NCBI GenBank assembly: GCA_001515945.1
Contig: LOER01000025.1
Coordinates: forward strand, 1-64,000
Reading direction: 5' to 3'
Source of the DNA: Desulfitibacter sp. BRH_c19
Lineage (GTDB): Bacteria > Bacillota > DSM-16504 > Desulfitibacterales > Desulfitibacteraceae
Length of the DNA: 64,000 nucleotides
Every line of letters begins with the position of its first letter. The stretch's first letter is position 1. The position numbers were made by a program, and so were the translations under genes. The notes beneath the pieces were generated by a model. The model saw only the letters and a program-made list of their open reading frames with translations, searched no databases and was not told where the DNA came from. Positions 8,408-17,615 of the stretch are shown here, piece by piece.

Positions 8408-8583
8408 TATAATAAAAATATATGGTAGTTCTTGACGAAATCTAAAACAAATGATTTTAGTATTAAGGCAAGGATTGAGTATAACGCCAGCAGATCATTT
8501 GATGGATCTAAATGATGACCCAGGTAGCCCTACAAAAAATCATACTGCAATTATGATGAAAGACTACCAATGCTAGTCTTTTT
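8408..8583 (+). other. Possible short transcript with 41-codon ORF (8451-8576)
   Basis: Within the 466-bp gap between rpsT and the ATP-grasp gene there is a TATAAT at 8408-8413. A frame at 8451-8576 encodes a 41-residue peptide containing LSITPADHLMDLNDDPGSPT. A hairpin follows (AAAGACTA / TAGTCTTTT at about 8559-8579) with a T run. No convincing ribosome site precedes the ATG, so this may be a small RNA, a leader, or a remnant of a lost gene rather than a translated peptide. I see nothing else recognisable in 8195-8400. Confidence 0.35.
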
Positions 8584-8660
8584 TGTAATTATTGTGGTGA
8601 AACTATCTATTAGTAAATAATAACATACAAGAGATTGCAAACAGAAAGGATATTCAAGAA

Positions 8661-9725
8661 ATGAGAATGCTGAGAATTCCTGAATATAGAGATAGTACAA
8701 GAGTTATACCAGAAAATGAACGTTTAGAAAGTGCACCATTATTATATTTTGAATGGCCAGTATCTGTTCCTAAACCATTTGTTGGTCTGGTTAAATCAGA
8801 ACGAGGGAATGACGCATATTGGCCAAAATTTGAACGGTTTCTTAATACTAACAAGATCCATTATAAAGAACTTGATATAAAAGCATCAAATTTTATATCT
8901 GAGTGTAAGAATTTGGACATCATTGTTTGGAGGACTTTATCAAATTATGTTGACCAGTGGGAGGCAGCTGATAAAGTTGAGTTTATCCAAGACAGCCTTG
9001 GAAAATTGATTTTACCACCGAGACAAGCCCTGTGGATGGATGAAGATAAAATTAGAGCACAATGGTTGTTTGAGTTAAACCATCTTCCTGTTATTAATAC
9101 CTTTGTATCCTATTCAAAAGAGGAGACAAAAAAGCATATTGAAACTTGCCAATATCCTTTTATATCAAAAGATAAAACCTGCTCCAGGTCAAAAGGTGTT
9201 CATTTGATAGAAAATAAGAAGCAAGCAAGAACACTAATGGAAAAAGTATTTGATGGTGGACTGAAACTTAATAATTCATATGTTAAACAGAAAAATTATG
9301 TATATTTTCAGAAATTTGTACTGAATAAAGGTTTTGATCTTCGAGTCATTATGATAGGCAATTCATACTTCGGTTATTACAGGTTTCCTAAAAAGGGTGA
9401 TTATAGAGCCTCCGGTTCTGGGATAGTTGCGAAAAAGGATATACCATTAGAGGTGTTGCTATTAGCTAAAAAAGTTCGTGATTGCTTACCAAAGTCATAT
9501 TTATTAGCAGTTGATTTTTTACAGGCCACGCATGATGATAAGTATTTTATTATAGAGGCATCAATTTTCATTACTATGGAATCATGTGAACAACTAGTTG
9601 TAAACGGTGTAGCTGGACGATATCTTGAGCAAGATGACAAATTCACATTTGAGCCAGGTCGTTTTTGGATTCAAGAGCTTATGATGGAAGAGTTAATGAA
9701 AGATTGGGTTTTAAAAAATTCATAA
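8661..9725 (+). CDS. ATP-grasp ligase, RimK-like (substrate unknown)
   Basis: A 354-residue protein. The central lysine region PFISKDKTCSRSKGVHLI, then FQKFVLNKGFDLRVIMIGNS, the basic FPKKGDYRASGSG segment and the metal-binding end LLAVDFL ... KYFIIEAS follow the order of ATP-grasp carboxylate-amine ligases related to RimK and YheCD. Such enzymes make amide or ester bonds through acyl-phosphates, adding amino acids, closing peptide rings or building small peptides. The N-terminal 130 residues fit no family I know. AGAAAGGA precedes the ATG by 11 bases. The stop is 17 bp before the start of a carboxyethylornithine-synthase-like gene, suggesting a shared pathway. Substrate and product are unknown. 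Confidence 0.75.
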   Translation: MRMLRIPEYRDSTRVIPENERLESAPLLYFEWPVSVPKPFVGLVKSERGNDAYWPKFERFLNTNKIHYKELDIKASNFISECKNLDIIVWRTLSNYVDQWEAADKVEFIQDSLGKLILPPRQALWMDEDKIRAQWLFELNHLPVINTFVSYSKEETKKHIETCQYPFISKDKTCSRSKGVHLIENKKQARTLMEKVFDGGLKLNNSYVKQKNYVYFQKFVLNKGFDLRVIMIGNSYFGYYRFPKKGDYRASGSGIVAKKDIPLEVLLLAKKVRDCLPKSYLLAVDFLQATHDDKYFIIEASIFITMESCEQLVVNGVAGRYLEQDDKFTFEPGRFWIQELMMEELMKDWVLKNS

Positions 9726-9742
9726 ACAAGAAGAGGGAAATA

Positions 9743-10699
9743 ATGAAATCTATGGGATTCTTAATGAGTACCAAAGAAAATGAAAAACGAAGAGCTTTGC
9801 TGCCAGAACAAATAAGTGGAATTAAAAACAAGAACTATCTGTTTTTTGAAAGAGGTTATGGTAAAGCATTAGGATATACAGATGCTGAATATATTAAGCA
9901 AGGTGCTAATGTATCATCAAAAGAGGAGGTCATAACAAAAGATATAATTTGCGATCCCAAGATAGGAGATGCAGACTATCTTCTAGAGTTAAGAGAAAAT
10001 CAAGCTATCTTTGGTTATGTACATGCAGTCCACAATAGAAATATCACAGATATAATAGTAGAAAAATCTTTAACCGCAATTGCATGGGAGGAAATGGCTG
10101 ATAGTGGAAGAAACGTTTTTTGGAGAAACAATGAACTTGCAGGAGAAGCCGCTATCATGCATGCGTTCACAATATATGGCAAAATGCCTTATGAATGTAA
10201 AGTTGCAATAATAGGAAGGGGAAATATTGCACGTGGAGCATATAGGATACTATCTTCATTAGGTGCTGATATAGTAGTTTATGATAGGAAAATGGAAAGT
10301 TTATTAAGGAAAGAAATTGCTGATTATGATGTTATTGTAAATGGTGTTTTATGGAACACCAATGGGCAAGAGCACGTGATTTATCGTGAGGATCTAAAAC
10401 GAATGAAAAAAAGTTCAATAATTATTGACATTAGCTGTGATAAGGCTGGTTTTGTTGAAACTAGTGTCCCGACAACCATTGAAGATCCAGTATATATTTC
10501 TGGAGGTATCTTACATTATGTGGTTGATCATACGCCAGCTATAATATTTCATACAGCATCAAGAGTATTTGGCAATGTACTTGTTAAATATATTGATGAT
10601 ATTATAGAGGACAATATTGAAAGCAACGATACAATAAAAAATGCAGTTATTATTAAGAATGGTATTATCATTGATAAGCAAATACTAAATCACCTCTAA
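9743..10699 (+). CDS. N5-(carboxyethyl)ornithine synthase-like dehydrogenase
   Basis: A 318-residue protein that opens MKSMGFLMSTKENEKRRALL, the conserved start of the alanine dehydrogenase/transhydrogenase N-terminal domain as found in N5-(carboxyethyl)ornithine synthase. Around residues 150-180 it has the NAD(P)-binding loop VAIIGRGNIARGAYRILSSL. The characterised lactococcal enzyme is 313 residues and reductively condenses pyruvate with the side-chain amine of ornithine or lysine. The ATG at 9743 follows AGAGGGA and gives the family length. It lies 17 bp downstream of the ATP-grasp ligase. This function is inferred; a saccharopine- or alanine-dehydrogenase-like role remains possible. Confidence 0.75.
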   Translation: MKSMGFLMSTKENEKRRALLPEQISGIKNKNYLFFERGYGKALGYTDAEYIKQGANVSSKEEVITKDIICDPKIGDADYLLELRENQAIFGYVHAVHNRNITDIIVEKSLTAIAWEEMADSGRNVFWRNNELAGEAAIMHAFTIYGKMPYECKVAIIGRGNIARGAYRILSSLGADIVVYDRKMESLLRKEIADYDVIVNGVLWNTNGQEHVIYREDLKRMKKSSIIIDISCDKAGFVETSVPTTIEDPVYISGGILHYVVDHTPAIIFHTASRVFGNVLVKYIDDIIEDNIESNDTIKNAVIIKNGIIIDKQILNHL

Positions 10700-10761
10700 A
10701 GTATAAAAACACTTATTTACGGGAATGAATAATTATAAATTCATGAAGAGGAGGTGAAGTA

Positions 10762-11094
10762 ATGATTGGTTTTGTTATTAGATTTATTGTATCAGCTCTA
10801 GTACTTATGTTAGTAAGTTGGTTGTTGCCAGGAATACAAGTTGCAGGCTTCGTAGGTGCGATAATTGCAGCACTTGTAATAGCAGCTTTAGGCTATTTAG
10901 TAGAAAACTTTATAGGCGGAAAGAAAATATCTCCCCAAAACAGAGGCATTGTTGGATTTCTAACGGCTGCTATTGTTATTTATTTAGCAAGTTTTATTAT
11001 ACCTGCTTATCTAGATGTTACACTAATTGGTGCATTGTTAGCAGCGTTTGTTATTGGAATAATAGATGCTTTTGTTCCTACAGAATTACGCTAG
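10762..11094 (+). CDS. Phage holin 4 family / YvlD-like small membrane protein
   Basis: A 110-residue protein with four hydrophobic segments (roughly residues 3-25, 28-48, 60-82 and 85-103), a WLLPGIQVAGFVGAIIAALV segment and a central IGGKKISPQNRG loop. This is the layout of the 'phage holin family 4' or YvlD group. These are common chromosomal inner-membrane proteins of unclear role, associated in Bacillus with envelope stress; a holin function is not implied. GAGGAGG lies eight bases before the ATG. It stands alone, closed by a strong terminator. Confidence 0.8.
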   Translation: MIGFVIRFIVSALVLMLVSWLLPGIQVAGFVGAIIAALVIAALGYLVENFIGGKKISPQNRGIVGFLTAAIVIYLASFIIPAYLDVTLIGALLAAFVIGIIDAFVPTELR

Positions 11095-11111
11095 TAATTT
11101 GTAACCTGCCC

Positions 11112-11144
11112 AGATCCATGGAGCTTTCCATGGATCTTTTTTTT
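11112..11144 (+). terminator. Terminator after the YvlD-like gene
   Basis: AGATCCATGGA (11112-11122) pairs with TCCATGGATCT (11127-11137) around a GCTT loop and runs into eight T residues. Confidence 0.92.
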
Positions 11145-11257
11145 ATCCAATTCAGTTTTTAGTGGTAATATTTTTGAAGATAGAAGCATAAGCATTTATA
11201 GTCAGTCATTTGTGTATCTGTTTATAAGATTTATTTTGCTGTAGGTGGGGGGATTTT

Positions 11258-12370
11258 ATGAGAAATTATAATAGGAGAAAAACACATTATCTATCATGGA
11301 TAATTGCTACTTTTTTAGTAATAGGCTTCTTTGTGCTAGGAGTAGTTATTGGCCTTGGTAATGGTAGCACTAAACAAAGTGAAGACGTTGCATATTTTTC
11401 AAACTCCATTAACATTATGGGTGTTTTCACAGATTCACACAGAGGCATTTTAAATTTGGCAATACCCCTGCTTGGACTCCAAACTGGATATTCCCAAAAT
11501 ATTTATGGTTCAGGAGATAAATTAGTCCAAAAGGTGGTATCTAGTATTACTAGTATTACCAATCCTAAAAGCTTTCTAGGTTCAGAAATAGCCTTTATGA
11601 AGACTTCTGAAATGGAGGATGAAGATGCTATCATTAGTGAATCGCCTGTCATAACTGAAGAAGAGAAACAGTTTTTTGAAGAATTAGAAAGAAGAAGTCG
11701 AGAAGCTTATCTAAGCAATCCTGGAGAAGAAAGCTTAGCAAGTGGCGATAAACCTTTAGTTCTGATATATAATACACATAATTCCGAAACCTATAAACCT
11801 ACAGATGGTGTGGATAAAATTGAAGGAAAAAATGCTGGAATAGAAAAGGTGGCAGCACATTTAGAGAAGATTCTTTTAGAAAAGCATGGTATAAATTCAG
11901 TACGATCCACAAATATTCATGACTATCCAAATTGGGAAAGCTCCTATGTTAACTCTGAAAAGACAGTAAAAGCTCTATTAAGAGAAAATCCTTCAGTTCA
12001 AATTGTACTGGATATTCATCGTGATGCTGGTTTACCTGAAAAAGGAGTTATTGCAACAACAACTGGTCAAAATATGGCAAAGTTACTATTAGTAGTTGGC
12101 AGCGATAATCGTTTATCCCACCCTAATTGGCAGCAAAATTGGCAGTTTTCTAAAATGATAGGATATAAAATGGATAAATTATATCCGGGTCTTTTAAAAT
12201 CTGTAAGAGTACAAAGTGGAAGATATAATCAGCATTTACATGAAAGATCAATATTAGTGGAAGTTGGCTGTACTCAGAATACTTTAAAAGAGGCATTAAT
12301 GTCTGCAGAAGCCTTAGCAGATGTCATAAAAGATGTTTTGATCGATTTAAGACAAGAAAATACTTTTTAA
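11258..12370 (+). CDS. spoIIP: Stage II sporulation protein P
   Basis: A 370-residue cell-wall hydrolase with one N-terminal membrane anchor (about residues 14-36, IATFLVIGFFVLGVVIGL) and a forespore-engulfment catalytic domain from about residue 165. Its residues include YNTHNSETYKP, VLDIHRDAG and ERSILVEVGCTQN, which supply the histidines and glutamate of the amidase/endopeptidase centre. SpoIIP works with SpoIID and SpoIIM to thin septal peptidoglycan during engulfment. The GGTGGGGGGA ribosome site is strong. In many Clostridia it directly follows gpr, which is absent from this position. Confidence 0.96.
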   Translation: MRNYNRRKTHYLSWIIATFLVIGFFVLGVVIGLGNGSTKQSEDVAYFSNSINIMGVFTDSHRGILNLAIPLLGLQTGYSQNIYGSGDKLVQKVVSSITSITNPKSFLGSEIAFMKTSEMEDEDAIISESPVITEEEKQFFEELERRSREAYLSNPGEESLASGDKPLVLIYNTHNSETYKPTDGVDKIEGKNAGIEKVAAHLEKILLEKHGINSVRSTNIHDYPNWESSYVNSEKTVKALLRENPSVQIVLDIHRDAGLPEKGVIATTTGQNMAKLLLVVGSDNRLSHPNWQQNWQFSKMIGYKMDKLYPGLLKSVRVQSGRYNQHLHERSILVEVGCTQNTLKEALMSAEALADVIKDVLIDLRQENTF

Positions 12371-12372
12371 CA

Positions 12373-12397
12373 ACCGGTCATACCGGTATTTTTTTTT
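12373..12397 (+). terminator. spoIIP terminator
   Basis: ACCGGT-CAT-ACCGGT forms a short GC-rich hairpin (12373-12387) followed by a long T run. Confidence 0.85.
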
Positions 12398-12447
12398 GAG
12401 TAAAAGGCAATTGTAGTATTAATAGAACTTATTGAGTAGGTGTTTTA

Positions 12448-12699
12448 ATGATTATTAAGACCAGACATTTTTTATTGGTGATATTTTTATCTTTGTTTTT
12501 ACTATTTGCTGGTATAAATAAGGTCTCATTTGAATTATATCAAGCATTAGACATTGATAAGAGATTAGCTTTTGAAGTAGTTTATACAGGGGGAAATATA
12601 GAAATGTATTTTTTAGATGATATTAAGATAATAGATCTTACATATATTGCTGAGGTTTCCCGAGAAAGACTACAAAACCTCTTATCGTGGAAGAATTAG
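12448..12699 (+). CDS. Hypothetical single-span membrane protein, 83 residues
   Basis: The protein has a basic start (MIIKTRHF), one hydrophobic segment at about residues 8-25 (LLVIFLSLFLLFAGINKV) and a mixed soluble tail of about 55 residues containing VVYTGGNIEMYFLDDIKIID. I recognise no family. A weak GTAGGTG ribosome site lies upstream. It lies between the spoIIP terminator and murJ, ending 40 bp before the murJ start, so it probably shares murJ transcription. The hydrophobic segment could be a signal peptide, since no clear cleavage site distinguishes the two. Confidence 0.55.
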   Translation: MIIKTRHFLLVIFLSLFLLFAGINKVSFELYQALDIDKRLAFEVVYTGGNIEMYFLDDIKIIDLTYIAEVSRERLQNLLSWKN

Positions 12700-12739
12700 A
12701 AAAGAATGTAGTTTTTGTTTAATAATAGAGAGGTATTTT

Positions 12740-14332
12740 ATGACACAGGGAAATAGAGTTGCAAAGGCCGCAGGAATCATCATGATCTCAATGATGATTT
12801 CCAGGATTTTAGGTTATTTGCGAGATGTAGTAATTTATGCCCAGTTTGGGCAAAACAGAGTTACTGATGCTTACAATGCTGCTTTTTCAATACCAGATTT
12901 CTTATATATGATCTTAGTGGGTGGAGCTTTAAGCGCAGCATTCATACCGGTCTTTTCAAGCTATTTGGCCGAGGATAAAGAACAAGAAGCATGGCAAGTA
13001 GCAAGTATTCTTTTTAATTCAATAATGCTTTTATTAATTGTAGGGGTTACCTTAGGATTAATATATACTCCTTTTCTGATAAAAATCCTTGTTCCAGGTT
13101 TTGATAAAGAAACAACTGAACTCACAGTTATGCTTACTAGAATTATGTTTGCCCAGACATTTTTTATGGTACTTAGTGGAATTTCTATTGGGATTCTAAA
13201 TTCATATCAGTATTTTTTGGCACCAGCAATAGGCTCTGTGCTATACAATTTATCTATTATTTTAGTTGGTTGGGTCTTGTCATTAAAGTATGGCATAGTG
13301 GGATTTTCAATTGGTGTGGTAGTTGGTGCCATGTTGAACTTTGCTGTTCAAGTGCCATTCATTCTAAAAAAGGGTTTTAAATATCATTTTAGCTTTAACT
13401 TAAGAAATCCAGGAGTTCAAAAAATTATTATCTTAATACTGCCTGTATTTATTGGGCTTTCTGTAAATCAAATAAATCTTTTTGTAAATCAATTTCTAGC
13501 ATCTAGCTTAGAAGGTGGTTTAGTTGCAGCCTTAAGAACAGGTCAAAGATTAATGCAAATGCCAATTGCAGTTTTTGCAATTGCTATAGGAGTTGCTGTT
13601 TTCCCAACCCTTACCAATTATGCAGCCAAAGGGGATATGATAAACTTTAAAAGGGCTACTTCCATAGGATTACGTGCAGTATTTTTTATCACACTTCCAT
13701 CGGCAGCAGGACTCATGGCGTTAAAGCTTCCATTGGTAAGATTTTTATTTGAGCAGGGCAAATTTTCATCCGAAGCAACCGTAGCAACAGCAGCAGCTGT
13801 TTTCTTTTACTCACTAGGTATATTCGCCTATTCAGGCATTCAAATCTTAAATAGAACATTTTATGCAATACAAGATACAAAAACACCGGTAACAGTAGGA
13901 ATCTGTACAATAATAATTAATATAGCCCTAAATTTTGGATTAATAGGCCCCATGGGTCACGGAGGTCTTGCCCTTGCCTATTCAATGGCAGGTGGTTTTA
14001 ATTTATTTCTTCTGATGTTAGTATTAAAATATAAGATTACTGGATATGGTGGTTGGAGAATTGTACATTCCTTCGGAAAAAGCTTAATTGCATCAATTGT
14101 AATGGGTATTTCCGTGTATTTTGGAGTAAACTATTTTGAATTCTTTGTAGATATATCTACTAAAACAATGCAGGGCTTACAAGTGATGATAGGTGTACTT
14201 CTAGGGACCTGTATATATAGTATCATAGCCTACATTTTTAAGATGGACGAATTGGAGTTAGTGTTAGATATATTGTTAAAGAAAATTCCATCTCGTATAA
14301 TGAAAAAACACCGCAAAACCTCGAGAAAATAA
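12740..14332 (+). CDS. murJ: Lipid II flippase MurJ (MviN)
   Basis: A 530-residue, highly hydrophobic MOP-superfamily transporter with about 14 membrane segments. MurJ hallmarks visible are SRILGYLRDVVIYAQFGQ near the N-terminus, DAYNAAFSIPDFLYMILVGG and ALRTGQRLMQMPIAVFAIAI in the middle. It moves undecaprenyl-linked peptidoglycan precursor to the outer membrane face. The ATG at 12740 follows AGAGAGG. An in-frame extension upstream to 12647 overlaps the previous gene and is not used. A promoter for lepA lies just downstream. Confidence 0.93.
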   Translation: MTQGNRVAKAAGIIMISMMISRILGYLRDVVIYAQFGQNRVTDAYNAAFSIPDFLYMILVGGALSAAFIPVFSSYLAEDKEQEAWQVASILFNSIMLLLIVGVTLGLIYTPFLIKILVPGFDKETTELTVMLTRIMFAQTFFMVLSGISIGILNSYQYFLAPAIGSVLYNLSIILVGWVLSLKYGIVGFSIGVVVGAMLNFAVQVPFILKKGFKYHFSFNLRNPGVQKIIILILPVFIGLSVNQINLFVNQFLASSLEGGLVAALRTGQRLMQMPIAVFAIAIGVAVFPTLTNYAAKGDMINFKRATSIGLRAVFFITLPSAAGLMALKLPLVRFLFEQGKFSSEATVATAAAVFFYSLGIFAYSGIQILNRTFYAIQDTKTPVTVGICTIIINIALNFGLIGPMGHGGLALAYSMAGGFNLFLLMLVLKYKITGYGGWRIVHSFGKSLIASIVMGISVYFGVNYFEFFVDISTKTMQGLQVMIGVLLGTCIYSIIAYIFKMDELELVLDILLKKIPSRIMKKHRKTSRK

Positions 14333-14342
14333 TAAGTAAACA

Positions 14343-14372
14343 TTGCTACCAAGTACATGTCAATGATATAAT
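14343..14372 (+). promoter_or_regulatory. Probable sigma-A promoter of lepA
   Basis: TTGCTA (14343-14348) and TATAAT (14367-14372) are separated by 18 bases, about 95 bp before the lepA start. Confidence 0.55.
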
Positions 14373-14468
14373 ATACTTTAGTCGGTTTAGCGGTTAAATG
14401 AACTTTATTCTTATATTTGCATTTTTAAAACTGACTTCTGCTACACAAGCTTAAACGGGGTGATAGTT

Positions 14469-16277
14469 TTGGATATACCACAGGAACGAATAAGAAATTT
14501 TTGTATTATAGCTCATATAGACCACGGTAAATCTACCCTTGCAGACCGTATACTTCAGTTTACAGGTGCAGTAAGTGAAAGAGATATGTCTGAGCAGCTT
14601 CTAGATAAGATGGATTTAGAAAGAGAAAGAGGTATTACAATAAAGCTGCAGGCTGTTAAAATGGTCTACAAAGCTAAAGACGGTAATGATTATTTACTTA
14701 ATCTTATAGATACACCAGGGCATGTTGATTTCACCTATGAGGTTTCTAGAAGTCTTGCTGCCTGTGAGGGGGCATTACTTGTAGTTGACTCAGCTCAAGG
14801 AATAGAAGCACAGACTCTGGCAAATGTGTATTTAGCACTAGAACATGATCTAGAAATTATTCCTGTAATAAATAAAATTGATTTGCCAAGTGCAGAACCT
14901 GAAAGGGTTATGGAAGAGATTGAAGAGTTTATTGGCCTTGACACTACAGATGCCATATTAGCGTCTGCAAAAACAGGTCAGGGAACTGAAGAAATCTTAG
15001 AAGCAATTGTTAGGAAGATTCCACCACCTAAGGGTAATCTGGATAATCCTCTACAAGCATTAATCTTTGATTCTCTTTATGATTCATATAAAGGTGCAAT
15101 TCCCTTTATAAGGGTCATGGAAGGGTCAATAAAAAAAGGCATGGAAATAAAAATGATGTATAGTAATAAAAAGTTTGAAGTAACTGAAGTTGGTGTGTTT
15201 ACACCTCCTATGAGGATAGTTGATCAGTTAGGTCCAGGTGAGGTTGGATTTGTGACTGCAAGCATTAAAAATGTTAAGGATACTCAGGTAGGGGATACTA
15301 TTACAAGTGCAATTAAACCAGCTCAGAGTCCTCTTCCAGGCTATAGAAAGGTTACAAGTATGGTGTATTGTGGTTTGTACCCTGTTGATAGTGCTGATTA
15401 TGAAAATCTGAAGGATGCTTTAGATAAACTTCAACTTAATGATGCTTCTTTAAAATTTGAGCCAGAGACTTCCGTTGCCTTGGGATTTGGATTTAGATGT
15501 GGGTTTCTAGGATTGCTCCACATGGAGATTATTCAAGAAAGGCTTGAAAGAGAGTTCAATATCAGCCTTATTACAACAGCACCTAGCGTTATTTATGAAG
15601 TCCATAAAACAAACAAAACGATGATTACTATAGATAATCCTGCTAACCTTCCTCCGCTTAATGATATTGAAGAAATTAGGGAGCCTTTTGTTAAAGCTAC
15701 TATACTGGTTCCTAATGATTATGTTGGGGCGGTCATGGAACTGTGTCAGGAAAAACGTGGGGAATATCAGGTCATGGAGTATCTATCGCCTAAGAGGGTT
15801 ATGCTTACCTATCATCTCCCATTATCAGAGATTATCTATGACTTTTTTGATCAGCTTAAATCAAGGACTAGGGGATATGCTTCTCTAGATTATGAAATGC
15901 ATTCATATATTCAAACAGATTTAGTAAAAATGGATGTACTAGTTAATGAAGTGATTGTGGACGCTCTTTCCTTCATAGTTCATAGAGATAAATCCTTTAA
16001 TAGAGGCCAAAATATAGCGAGAAAGCTAAAGGAATTAATTCCAAGGCAGATGTTTGAAGTGCCGATTCAAGCTGCCATTGGTGCTAAAGTTGTGGCCAGG
16101 ACGAATGTAAAAGCTTTAAGAAAAAATGTTATTGATAAGTGCTATGGTGGGGATATTACAAGAAAAAAGAAGCTTCTTGAAAAACAAAAAGCGGGGAAAA
16201 AGCGTATGAAGTCAGTAGGCAATGTTGAAATTCCCCAGGAAGCTTTTATGGCGGTGTTAAGCTTAGATGATGATTAA
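14469..16277 (+). CDS. lepA: Elongation factor 4 (LepA GTPase)
   Basis: About 602 residues. The G1 loop [16 protein letters not shown]3 [16 protein letters not shown] and G4 NKIDLP identify a translational GTPase. The C-terminus ([20 protein letters not shown]) is LepA-specific. LepA binds ribosomes and assists translation under ionic or cold stress and in initiation or assembly. The TTG at 14469 is preferred over the GTG at 14460 because AACGGGGTG is then seven bases upstream. The next gene starts within its last codons (overlap of 11 bases), as is common for lepA-hemW. Confidence 0.96.
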   Translation: MDIPQERIRNFCIIAHIDHGKSTLADRILQFTGAVSERDMSEQLLDKMDLERERGITIKLQAVKMVYKAKDGNDYLLNLIDTPGHVDFTYEVSRSLAACEGALLVVDSAQGIEAQTLANVYLALEHDLEIIPVINKIDLPSAEPERVMEEIEEFIGLDTTDAILASAKTGQGTEEILEAIVRKIPPPKGNLDNPLQALIFDSLYDSYKGAIPFIRVMEGSIKKGMEIKMMYSNKKFEVTEVGVFTPPMRIVDQLGPGEVGFVTASIKNVKDTQVGDTITSAIKPAQSPLPGYRKVTSMVYCGLYPVDSADYENLKDALDKLQLNDASLKFEPETSVALGFGFRCGFLGLLHMEIIQERLEREFNISLITTAPSVIYEVHKTNKTMITIDNPANLPPLNDIEEIREPFVKATILVPNDYVGAVMELCQEKRGEYQVMEYLSPKRVMLTYHLPLSEIIYDFFDQLKSRTRGYASLDYEMHSYIQTDLVKMDVLVNEVIVDALSFIVHRDKSFNRGQNIARKLKELIPRQMFEVPIQAAIGAKVVARTNVKALRKNVIDKCYGGDITRKKKLLEKQKAGKKRMKSVGNVEIPQEAFMAVLSLDDD

Positions 16278-17406
16278 AGCTTTATATATCCATATACCAT
16301 TTTGTCTAGCAAAGTGTAAGTACTGTGACTTTAATTCTTACCCACTACCCGTCTTTAAAGGACGGGTAGATGAATATTTAGGGGCTTTAAAAAAAGAATT
16401 GCTTATGCTATCCAAAGAAATTCCTTTGGGTGGAATAGAAACCATCTATATGGGTGGTGGCACTCCCACAATTCTTGACACAGGACAGCTACTTAACTTC
16501 ATGAAGTGCTTAAAGGAAATTGTGGACTTCTCCAATGTTGATGAGATTACCATAGAAGCCAACCCTGGTACTATTACCCAGGAAAAACTGCTTGCTTTAA
16601 ATAATGTGGGTTTTAATAGGATTTCAATTGGGGTACAGTCTCTTGATGATAATCTACTTAAACATATGGGAAGAGCTCATAATGCAGAAGAAGCTGTAGC
16701 AGCAGTTACCCTAGCCAGAGAAACAGGTTGGAGTAATATAAATGTAGACTTAATCTATGGGCTACCAAACCAATCAAATGCTATTTGGATGGATACACTT
16801 AAAAAGGTAATAGATTTAGGACCAGACCATATATCTGCTTATGGATTGAAGATTGAAGATAACACTCCATGGAGTAGTGACTACTATAATAACCTACTTG
16901 CTCTGCCAGAAGAAGATAGTGTACTGGAAATGTATGAAACTCTCCAAGCTATACTTGGAGACAATGGATATTTTCAATATGAAATTTCTAATTATTGTAA
17001 ACCAAAGAAAGCAAGTAAGCATAATACTGTTTATTGGCATAATAATTATTATCTAGGAATAGGTAGTGGTGCTGCTTCCTTTTATAATAATCAAAGATTT
17101 TACAATATAAAAAATACAGGGCAATATTTAGATTGCCTGTCACAAGGACTTAGACCTATTGGGGAGCTACTAGAGCTCGCTCAAGAAGAACAGATCTCTG
17201 AAACCATGTTTATGAACCTCCGGCTTTTATCAGGAATTAAGATAGTGGATTTTAAAAAGAGGTTTGGAATATCACCAATTGATAAATACTATAATGAAAT
17301 TAAAAAGTTAAGTGAAATGGAATTATTGGATGTTAATGAGGATACTATAAAGTTAACACATAAGGGAATTCCCCTTGCAAACTTAGTGTTTATGGAATTC
17401 GTTTAA
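16267..17406 (+). CDS. hemW: Heme chaperone HemW-like radical SAM protein
   Basis: A 379-residue radical SAM protein with the [10 protein letters not shown] cluster motif (C-x3-C-x2-C) near residue 13, [21 protein letters not shown] and a DLIYGLPNQ motif. These define the oxygen-independent coproporphyrinogen-oxidase-like family now assigned to HemW. HemW binds heme and inserts it into respiratory proteins; it lacks the extra N-terminal cysteine signature of true HemN. Two ATGs (16267 and 16270) overlap the end of lepA, showing translational coupling. Older annotations call it 'coproporphyrinogen III oxidase'. Confidence 0.92.
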   Translation: MMIKALYIHIPFCLAKCKYCDFNSYPLPVFKGRVDEYLGALKKELLMLSKEIPLGGIETIYMGGGTPTILDTGQLLNFMKCLKEIVDFSNVDEITIEANPGTITQEKLLALNNVGFNRISIGVQSLDDNLLKHMGRAHNAEEAVAAVTLARETGWSNINVDLIYGLPNQSNAIWMDTLKKVIDLGPDHISAYGLKIEDNTPWSSDYYNNLLALPEEDSVLEMYETLQAILGDNGYFQYEISNYCKPKKASKHNTVYWHNNYYLGIGSGAASFYNNQRFYNIKNTGQYLDCLSQGLRPIGELLELAQEEQISETMFMNLRLLSGIKIVDFKKRFGISPIDKYYNEIKKLSEMELLDVNEDTIKLTHKGIPLANLVFMEFV

Positions 17407-17430
17407 AAAACTCTTGGGATATTATTCTGG

Positions 17431-17490
17431 CTTCTGTATTCTGAGTACTTGAGTATTAACTACTTCTGACTCCTGTATTTTTGTATTCCA
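17431..17490. repeat. ATTCTGA-type dispersed intergenic repeat (copy 1)
   Basis: The gap after hemW contains CTTCTGTATTCTGAGTACTT and ACTTCTGACTCCTGTATTT. The same low-complexity words (TTCTGAC, TATTCTGA, ACTCCTG) recur at 27028-27087, 38466-38555 and 44608-44625. No coding potential is seen. Confidence 0.55.
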
Positions 17491-17534
17491 TTATAAAGAT
17501 TTTGTGGAGATTGTTTTTTGTTCCATTCTATGTC

Positions 17535-17564
17535 TTGACAAGGATAGGTATTCGGTGGTATTTT
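17535..17564 (+). promoter_or_regulatory. Probable sigma-A promoter of the hrcA heat-shock operon
   Basis: A perfect TTGACA (17535-17540) is followed after 18 bases by TATTTT (17559-17564). The predicted start point falls just before or within the CIRCE operator, the arrangement expected for HrcA repression. Confidence 0.65.
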
Positions 17565-17575
17565 TTAGGTATAGT

Positions 17576-17602
17576 TTAGCACTCATCAATCGAGAGTGCT
17601 AA
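17576..17602 (+). promoter_or_regulatory. CIRCE operator (HrcA binding site)
   Basis: TTAGCACTC and GAGTGCTAA are perfect inverted nine-base arms separated by exactly nine bases, the canonical CIRCE element. HrcA binds it to repress chaperone operons in the absence of stress. It lies immediately before hrcA, so the operon is autoregulated. Confidence 0.97.
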
Positions 17603-17615
17603 CAGAGAGGTGGTA

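Noticed and set aside
10762-11094. Prophage holin
   Set aside because: The family name is misleading: there are no phage genes around it and the YvlD-like group is chromosomal.
10818-11162. 114-codon frame overlapping the YvlD-like gene
   Set aside because: It is in another frame of a clear membrane-protein gene, runs through its terminator, and has a cysteine-rich random composition.
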